DNA from: Hypholoma sublateritium FD-334 SS-4
Taxonomy: Eukaryota; Basidiomycota; Agaricomycetes; Agaricales; Strophariaceae
NCBI GenBank assembly: GCA_000827495.1
Contig: KN817520.1
Coordinates: 319,979-383,978, forward strand
Direction: 5' to 3'
DNA length: 64,000 nucleotides
Shown here: positions 58,038 to 64,000 of the stretch, piece after piece
Layout: the number at the start of each line of letters is the position of its first letter
How positions within the stretch are numbered: the stretch's first letter is position 1
The notes under the pieces: generated by a model
What the model was told of the DNA's origin: nothing
What the model saw: the letters and a program-made list of their open reading frames with translations, nothing else
Database searches by the model: none
Program-made: the position numbers and the translations under genes

Positions 58038-60118
58038 ATGCGGCTCCAAGCAAACTTTTTCACTATTGCTATTCTATCGTCCATTTGGTCAGTACCAATC
58101 GGTCGTGATATAGTTCCATGTATGCTAAATGTTGCATTTCCAGGCCATATCTATTAGCGGGCGCCGCCGCTGTGTCACCCGACAGCACCGCCGCCAGCTC
58201 ATCCAGCACAGTCTCGAACAGCACCGTCACCGCTGCTCAAGCGAACGCATCCAATACTTATGACTACATCGTCGTTGGATCAGGGCCGGGCGGCGGGCCT
58301 CTGGCTGCCCGACTGGCACAGGCAGGATACTCTGTTCTCCTCCTCGATGCCGGTGACGATCGTGGAACCGACGCCATCATCGAGATCCCACTTTTCCAAA
58401 CATTTGCCTCTGAATACACCCCTATCACTTGGCAATACTTTGTGAACCACTACTCCGACCCCACTGTTGCTCAGAAGGACCCGAAGTTTACCTGGAAGAA
58501 GCCCGATGGAACCTTCTGGGTCGGTCCCAATCCCCCCTCCGGAAGCACGCCTTTGGGAATTTATTATCCTCGGGCGTCGACACTTGGCGGGTGCGCTGAG
58601 CACAACGCTCTGGTTGCGCTTTATCCTTCGGAGGACGACTGGAACAATATTGCCACCATCACGGGGGACAGCTCCTGGGCCGCGTCAAATATGCGCCAGT
58701 ACTGGCAGAGGCTCGAGAACAACCAATACCTCAACCCTGGCACCGCCGCCGCCGTTGGCCACGGGTTCGGTGGATGGCTTGACACCACCCTCACCGATCT
58801 TGGCCTCATTCTCCAGGACCAACGGTGGCTCAGCTTACTTGCGGGCGCGGCTTCTGCTATGGGCGAAAAAGTGACCGACAAGCTATTGGCTACTGTCAGC
58901 GGATTATCGACCATGATGATCACTGATGCCAACAACAATTCGCCCAGCCGCGACACTACATCGGGACTCTACCAACTTCCTCTTTCTGTAACCAACACCA
59001 CGCGCGCGCGCTCCAGCCAGCGTAGTATGATCCTCAGCACTGCCAGCAACCGGAATTTCAAGCTCAAAGTACAACTCAGTACCCTCGTCAGCAATGTCAT
59101 ATTCGACCGTTCCTCCAAAACTCCTCGTGCCATCGGTGTCCAATATCTGCAAGGTAGCCAACTGTACCGCGCTGCGCCGGGATCTGCGAGTGCGACGTCG
59201 ACCGGCAGCGGATACGCCTTTGCCCGACGCGAAGTTATCCTGTCTGCGGGAACGTTTAACACGCCTCAGCTGCTGAAGCTATCCGGAATCGGCCCCAAAG
59301 CCGAGTTGAGCGCCCTGAAAATTCCCGTCGTCCTCGATGCACCCGGAGTCGGCACCAACATGCAAGACAGATATGAAGTCACGGTCGCCGGAACCCTTCC
59401 CACCACCTTCCCCATCTACAACGGCTGCACATTCCTCCAGACCGCCGACGACCCCTGCTACGCCCAATGGATGAACAACAAGACCAACCACGGCATCTAC
59501 GGGACCAACGGCGTCGCTTTCGGCGCGTTCTTCAACAGCAGCACATCGGCGGAATCTGACATCTTTGTCGGAGGGCTTCCCGCGAACTTCCACGGCTACT
59601 TCCCCGGTTACTCGACCGCCGCCGACCTCCACACATGGTCGTACCTCGTCCTGAAGGCGCACAGTCACAACAACGCCGGCACCGTCACCCTCAGCTCGAC
59701 CGACCCGCGCGATATGCCCACGATCAACTTCAACAGCTTCGCCGTCGACGGGGACCTCGACGTCCAGGCCGTCTACGAGGGCGTCCAGCTCGCGCGCGCC
59801 ATGTTCAAGGGCACCATCATCCCGGACGGTCCGTTCGTCGAGACGAACCCGGGCCCCAGCGTGCAGAGCGAGGCGGACATCAAGAGCTGGATCAGGACGA
59901 ACGCGTGGGGTCACCATGCAAGCTGTTCGGTGCCGATCGGCGCTACCAACGACCCCAAGGCGGTCCTCGACTCGAAGTTCAGGGTCAAGGGTGTGAGCGG
60001 CCTGCGCGTCGTCGACGCGAGCGTGTTCCCCAAGATCCCCGACTTCTACATCGCCGGCGCGATCTACACCATCTCTGAGAAAGCCGCCGCCGTCATCATC
60101 CAGGACGCTCGCAATTGA
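58038..60118 (+). CDS. Secreted GMC oxidoreductase F
   Basis: Exon 1 (58038-58087) encodes MRLQANFFTIAILSSIW, nearly the same signal as gene C; a 56-nt phase-2 intron follows; exon 2 is 58144-60118; 674 residues. The in-frame ATG at 58118 lies inside the intron and is rejected. Ser/Thr-rich linker (STAASSSSTVSNSTVTAAQ). FAD motif GSGPGGGP, signatures RASTLGGCAEHNAL and GTFNTPQLLKLSGIGP, His in HHASCSVPIG, Tyr in FPKIPDFYIAG. KAHSHNNAGTVTL replaces the KAHSRNNAG of its paralogues. Third positions become strongly G/C-rich in the 3' half (from about 59270), unlike A-E. Predicted extracellular FAD alcohol oxidase/dehydrogenase. Confidence 0.93.
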
Positions 60119-62669
60119 TTTGAATTGACGCTCCTACACTCTGCATAATGTTTGTTATTCCATCTTTATAACTGCCCTCATTCACGTACACGCCATCTCT
60201 TGGACTCTCCAGCATTATTTATTTATTTATTACCTACTTCGGTTGTGGGCGACTTCAACGCCAGGCAATCTTTATTTACAAATTACCTTTCCTTATTATT
60301 TGTACCAATACACTTATCTATTACATTCCTTCACTGATTGAAAACTGAAATATCTATATCTTCTGGATAACCATCTGCTTGGTTGCCCATCTCTGCAGCA
60401 CAGCAACACTTTCTTCATATGCAACACTAGCGGAAAGGATTTGATATGAAGCCTTCGAATGAAAGGCGTTCTGAAGGCGCCGCCTTTATCTTCATGGTGT
60501 GGCGACATAGATGTTAGATTTTTCCTGACTATACTGTAACAACAGTTGCAGTAGCATGTCGTTCAGAAGATGCATTGATGAGGACAGCCAACGATGGAGA
60601 CGCAGATTTAGGAGTATGGATGAACGGTGCCCCCGTTGGCGGTACAAACAACGACGCGCTCCGTTCACTGTCCCAGCGAAGCTGTGGGTTTGTTAAATCG
60701 AGCTCGGTCCGTCTAGAGCGCGTCAATCTTCGTGAGGATATCGCTCGCTAAAGCGATCGTCGCTCCCAACACCGACGTCCAAAGTGGAGTGTCGGTATGG
60801 AAAGTGGCACACGTTCTCGCATGTAGCTCGCGGAGATCAGTGGGGAGAACGAAAGCTTTCCGAAACATTGAAAGACGGCGAAAGGCCACTATGCGGGCCA
60901 CTCATCGGTCGCCAACTGCTACGGAAGTGTCGACGGATATCGACATGATGCACGACACGATGAAGTCAAGTTGTACCCCGCAGTCGGGCGGAGAGCGCGT
61001 GCAGAGCTCAGAACAGTAATCTCAAGTAGATGTCGTCTGGAGCTGCTGCTTACCACGAGCATCGCCTGGTCTATGGGTTTCGCGTGAATTCTCCGCCGGA
61101 AGTCGAACAAGGAAAGAATGACAAGTAGTGACAGGAGGCGGAATAATAGAGATACCAGAAGGAAGTGGAGCCAGTCCGAGATATCGCAAGGGAATCAGCA
61201 TGGCGGAGTCGAGTGATCACGAGGAGAGCGGGAATTGGCCCTGTCAACGTGAAGGGTTACCCACAAAGCTCGACATTTCGACGATAATCTCCTGCCTATC
61301 CATGTCGATCTCTAAGTGGACGCATATAAGCAGCGATGAAGCCGGGACACGCTCAACAGCCGGAAACAGCACGCTCAGCGGACTGAAGACTTAAGGGTAA
61401 CGGTGATAGTGCTTGTCGATCCTCGGCGTTCCATCAGCGGAGTTCCGGGCTGTACCTGCTGATGTAGGTCAATATATGCGTCCCTACCCTATATCATGAG
61501 GGAAACGCGAGTTAGGAGACGCGCGAAAGGGCACGTTGAGCGAGCGCTATACACTGAAGCTTAGAAATGTGGGTAGCAGATGGTGACATCTGTGAATGCA
61601 TGAGCAAGGCAGCTGAGATGTGCTAGGGGTGGAGAAATATACCGCATCCAAGCGTCTGTTTAGTCCTTGATACACCCTACAAGGGGTGAGGAAAGAGCAC
61701 TCAGAGAACCTGAGCGAACTGCCTAGCGGTGATACAATTTGACGATTTGATAATCAAGCAAGCGACGCGTAGCTCAGTTTCAGGCCCACTGAGACTTCAG
61801 CACACCGGTAAACGAGCTCGGAGAGACGATAATATGATGGTGGAAATCCATGGCTACGACAAGGGCGAAGAAGGAGAATTGAGTGGGGGGTTGGGATTGA
61901 AAGTGTTCAGAGTCAGGATTCGAAAAAACGCGAACGCAGCTGACGTCAGCTACAGTAAAAGTAAGCAAATCACGCGGATAGGACACGCATCACGACGCCG
62001 GACGCGTCCGACGCCGACAACTACAACAAGTGAGTCATGTCAATTTGTTAGCGGGAAATCTCCTGAAATAGCGGGTACGAAGAAATGGTCCGTGCACGAA
62101 GAGGCGGTGGTATATAAGGGATTCAGGAAGAACTGAACACCTCATACTTACCTTGATGGCATAGGCCCCTTCAAGTACCTGGGTCTGTGGGCCGTGGTGG
62201 TACTCCATAGCACGGCGACCTTGTCCCCAGAGGCCCACTGCGGCTTGTATGGGCTTAGGCTCATGCATTGTCTCAATATTTCCCTGTCCCGCTCCGGCCA
62301 CTCTGGCTGGGCGGGCTTTTTTCTTGACGGTCCGTTGTCCTAACCCTAACCCAATTCAAGTTGTATAACCCTCATCATAATTACATTATTATCGCTCATA
62401 TTCTGGGGCATCACGACGTTGCGAATTGATGGAATCAAATGTTCCTTTCCTCTGAATTGACGCCATCGCTATGTTGACGGCCACAATGTGTTGGAATCTT
62501 AATTGACGGCTTATTTTCTCTAGTGGCCAAACTGTGTGGCCATCCAAAATTTCTCCTTGTTTCTGACACTTTCAACCTTGATCTCCTCCACCCCGACAAT
62601 ACGCCACCTTCTGCGCGCCCCACAACACCACTACTATTGCTTTGAGTGATACCAAGCTTATTTTCAGAC
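60119..62669. other. 2.5 kb region, no confirmed gene
   Basis: Minus-strand frames at about 60529-61110 (for example RLSMFRKAFVLPTDLRELHA and RTELDLTNPQLRWDSERSAS) look somewhat protein-like and could be exons of one gene, but I could not join them without breaking frame. Two telomere-type units (TAACCCTAACCC) lie at about 62340-62351. The rest shows no supported features. Confidence 0.4.
60529..61110 (-). CDS. Possible multi-exon gene or remnant, unresolved
   Basis: Successive minus-strand blocks read FDFRRRIHAKPIDQAMLV (followed by a GTAAGC donor), CTRSPPDCGVQLDFIVSCIM, RLSMFRKAFVLPTDLRELHA...GATIALASDILTKIDAL, and LRWDSERSASLFVPPTG...TATVVTV. The donor after AMLV is good; other junctions are not clear. 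No family recognised. It may be a decayed gene. Confidence 0.25.
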
Positions 62670-63185
62670 ATGCGAACAGAAACTGTAAACACTGATAAGC
62701 TTGTATTCGAATGGGAAGACGACGACGAGGTGGCATCCTCGATGAACCGAACCAAACGCGCTATTATCCTCGTTGGAAAGCACCACGCGTCGACGGGACG
62801 CGTCGTTGCAGGCCATCGGCGTGCTATGAAAGCTCATATAAACTCTCAGGCAGTGCGGAATGCGGGCGTTGGGAACATCATGCAAAGTATCACCGCTACA
62901 CCGGCATTGTGCCACTCAAGCTTCGAGGTCTGTATTCTTTTTCTTTCTATCGTCGCGTTATCTTCCCGATGCTCATGATCACGACTTTTCTCTTTTCAGG
63001 AACTGAGGCTAGAGTGTTACTTACAATCGATGATTGCCAAGGGCGCGCCACCAGCTCCTGTCGATCCTCTCGAGACCCCCTGGGCAGTGATCCAACCTAC
63101 CTTCAGGGAATTTCGAAGCGATCACGAACATGACGCACACATCTTTGACAGCCCTATGTCTTCCGACGAAAACAAGGATTCTTGA
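62670..63185 (+). CDS. Unrecognised small protein, 147 aa
   Basis: Two exons: 62670-62927 and 63000-63185, across a 72-nt intron (GTCTGT...TTTTCAG). ATG 62670 gives MRTETVNTDKLVFEWEDDDE; the second exon reads ELRLECYLQSMIAKGAPPAP, then PWAVIQPTFREFRSDHEHD and ends SSDENKDS. Acidic at both ends with a basic middle (RTKRAIILVGKHHAS). No transmembrane segment or catalytic motif. I do not recognise it; the clean splice and protein-like second exon support a real gene. Confidence 0.6.
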
Positions 63186-63569
63186 GCCCGGGCGTCCTCA
63201 GGTCGGTGTCCAACGTCGAATGCTGACATTTGAGCGCTTGATCTGTTGTTATAATCGCTCCAACATTCATGCAATCTATCGACCACCTCTGTTGTTTTCT
63301 ACGCATATTGTTGTACTCCGTGCATGCCACAATGCTGCCCAAGCGGACAGATCCTGCTGTATGTTTGTAATACCACAAAGGAAATCACTGTATGTTGTTC
63401 CAACTGTCTGATACCTGTATCCTTCATTATTTTACATCAAATAAATAAATAGCAGGAGCATCTTTACGAAGAAATCAATAACGAAAGTCCAGTCGCCGCA
63501 CACGCGAATATAAATAATATCGACCCCCCGAACAATTTCGACACGCGCACCAGATGTCCGAGGACTCAT
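63186..63569. other. Convergent intergenic region
   Basis: Lies between the 3' ends of the last two genes. AATAAATAAATAG at about 63439 may be part of a polyadenylation region. Nothing else was seen. Confidence 0.4.
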
Positions 63570-64000
63570 TCAATTCCTAATTTGCGCCTCATATACTATT
63601 CCAGAAAAGGAGAGCGCGACGCCAGCCATGGCCAGCAAGAGGCACATCTGGTGGAGCAGAGAGATGAGCCGTACGCACATATGCGACGGCGCGCGCTCCG
63701 CTGCGGCAGCGTCGCCGCCGCCGTCGTGCTCTAAGTCGCACCACACATAGACAGTAGTGGAGTCGACAGCGGGAGTTGCCCCCATATCGGCAGATAGGGG
63801 CGTTTCCTCGATGCACGTCTTCTTGTCGTCGTCCTCGGATGTGAGGAGGCACTCTGCCTCCATCGCGACACGCATCTCGAACGCGTCTGAGCTCCGTTGC
63901 TCGGCCCGTTGAGCGAGCATTGTTTTCTCACGCATAACAATGAGCCCTCCGAGGAAGGAAATTGCACCTAAATCAATCCGGGTTGGTTCCAGTGGTTCAA
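63570..64000 (-). CDS. Unrecognised membrane protein, 3' part (5' end outside window)
   Basis: The minus-strand frame from a likely acceptor (ATTTAG at about 63969-63974) reads GAISFLGGLIVMREKTMLAQ, an acidic loop (MEAECLLTSEDDDKKT, DLEHDGGGDAAAAE), and a terminal hydrophobic helix LHQMCLLLAMAGVALSFSGI before the stop at 63570. Two hydrophobic segments separated by an acidic loop suggest the C-terminal membrane hairpin of a membrane protein. The internal ATG at 63935 is probably not the start because the hydrophobic frame continues upstream of it. Confidence 0.55.
   Translation of the reverse strand, partial: EPLEPTRIDLGAISFLGGLIVMREKTMLAQRAEQRSSDAFEMRVAMEAECLLTSEDDDKKTCIEETPLSADMGATPAVDSTTVYVWCDLEHDGGGDAAAAERAPSHMCVRLISLLHQMCLLLAMAGVALSFSGIVYEAQIRN

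Noticed and set aside
58118..58143. ATG at 58118 as the start of GMC F
   Set aside because: It lies within the intron; the ATG at 58038 gives a signal sequence matching gene C and a splice shared by the family.
62340..62352. TAACCCTAACCC, telomere-like
   Set aside because: Only two units inside the window; too short to call a telomere or a clear interstitial array.
1..64000. CRISPR arrays, rRNA, tRNA or bacterial operons
   Set aside because: None seen on either strand; the gene structure is eukaryotic throughout.

Overview
The window is fungal nuclear DNA, almost certainly from an agaricomycete (mushroom-forming basidiomycete). Genes are broken by many 46-95 nt introns with GT...AG ends. 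The families present fit this: a FunK1 kinase, F-box/LRR and BTB fragments, carotenoid-ester-lipase-like esterases and an expanded set of secreted GMC flavoenzymes. There is no bacterial-style operon, CRISPR array, rRNA or tRNA that I can support.

Layout. 1-490: tail of an F-box/LRR-like gene. 904-4173 (+): glucosidase II alpha (GH31). 4872-6695 and 7025-7892 (-): two unrecognised low-complexity proteins. 8339-16145 (-): three tandem secreted type-B carboxylesterase/lipase genes, then a fourth broken 3' copy fused to a broken BTB fragment (16707-17315). 17458-19148 (-): saccharopine dehydrogenase-like oxidoreductase. 19378-21458 (-): GMC gene A. 22505-25302 (+): mitochondrial ABC half-transporter. 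25672-26775 (+): coiled-coil protein. 28324-30757 (+): decayed FunK1 kinase lying between two direct repeats. 31640-36690 (+): two tandem MFS transporters. 37104-39196 (+): GMC gene B, an inverted near-identical twin of A. 39332-40114 (-): EthD-like alpha/beta-barrel protein. 42446-60118 (+): GMC genes C, D, E and F, spaced by 2.7-3.4 kb of gene-poor DNA that holds a pogo/Tc1-mariner-type deletion element (56055-56888). 62670-63185 (+) and 63570-64000 (-): two small unrecognised genes.

The main theme is a secreted-enzyme island: three esterases and six GMC oxidoreductases, all with N-terminal signal sequences, beside two MFS transporters and an intracellular dehydrogenase. Esterases release alcohols and acids from esters, and GMC enzymes oxidise alcohols while making H2O2 or reducing quinones, so a joint extracellular degradative role is plausible but is inference. 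All six GMC proteins keep one active-site His (HHASCS) but carry Tyr where the second catalytic His/Asn of characterised GMC oxidases aligns. Repeated local duplication is the second theme: tandem esterases, tandem MFS genes, GMC copies, a duplicated ~480 bp intergenic block, and A/B twins that share five N positions at identical spacing, which points to assembly ambiguity or recent homogenisation.
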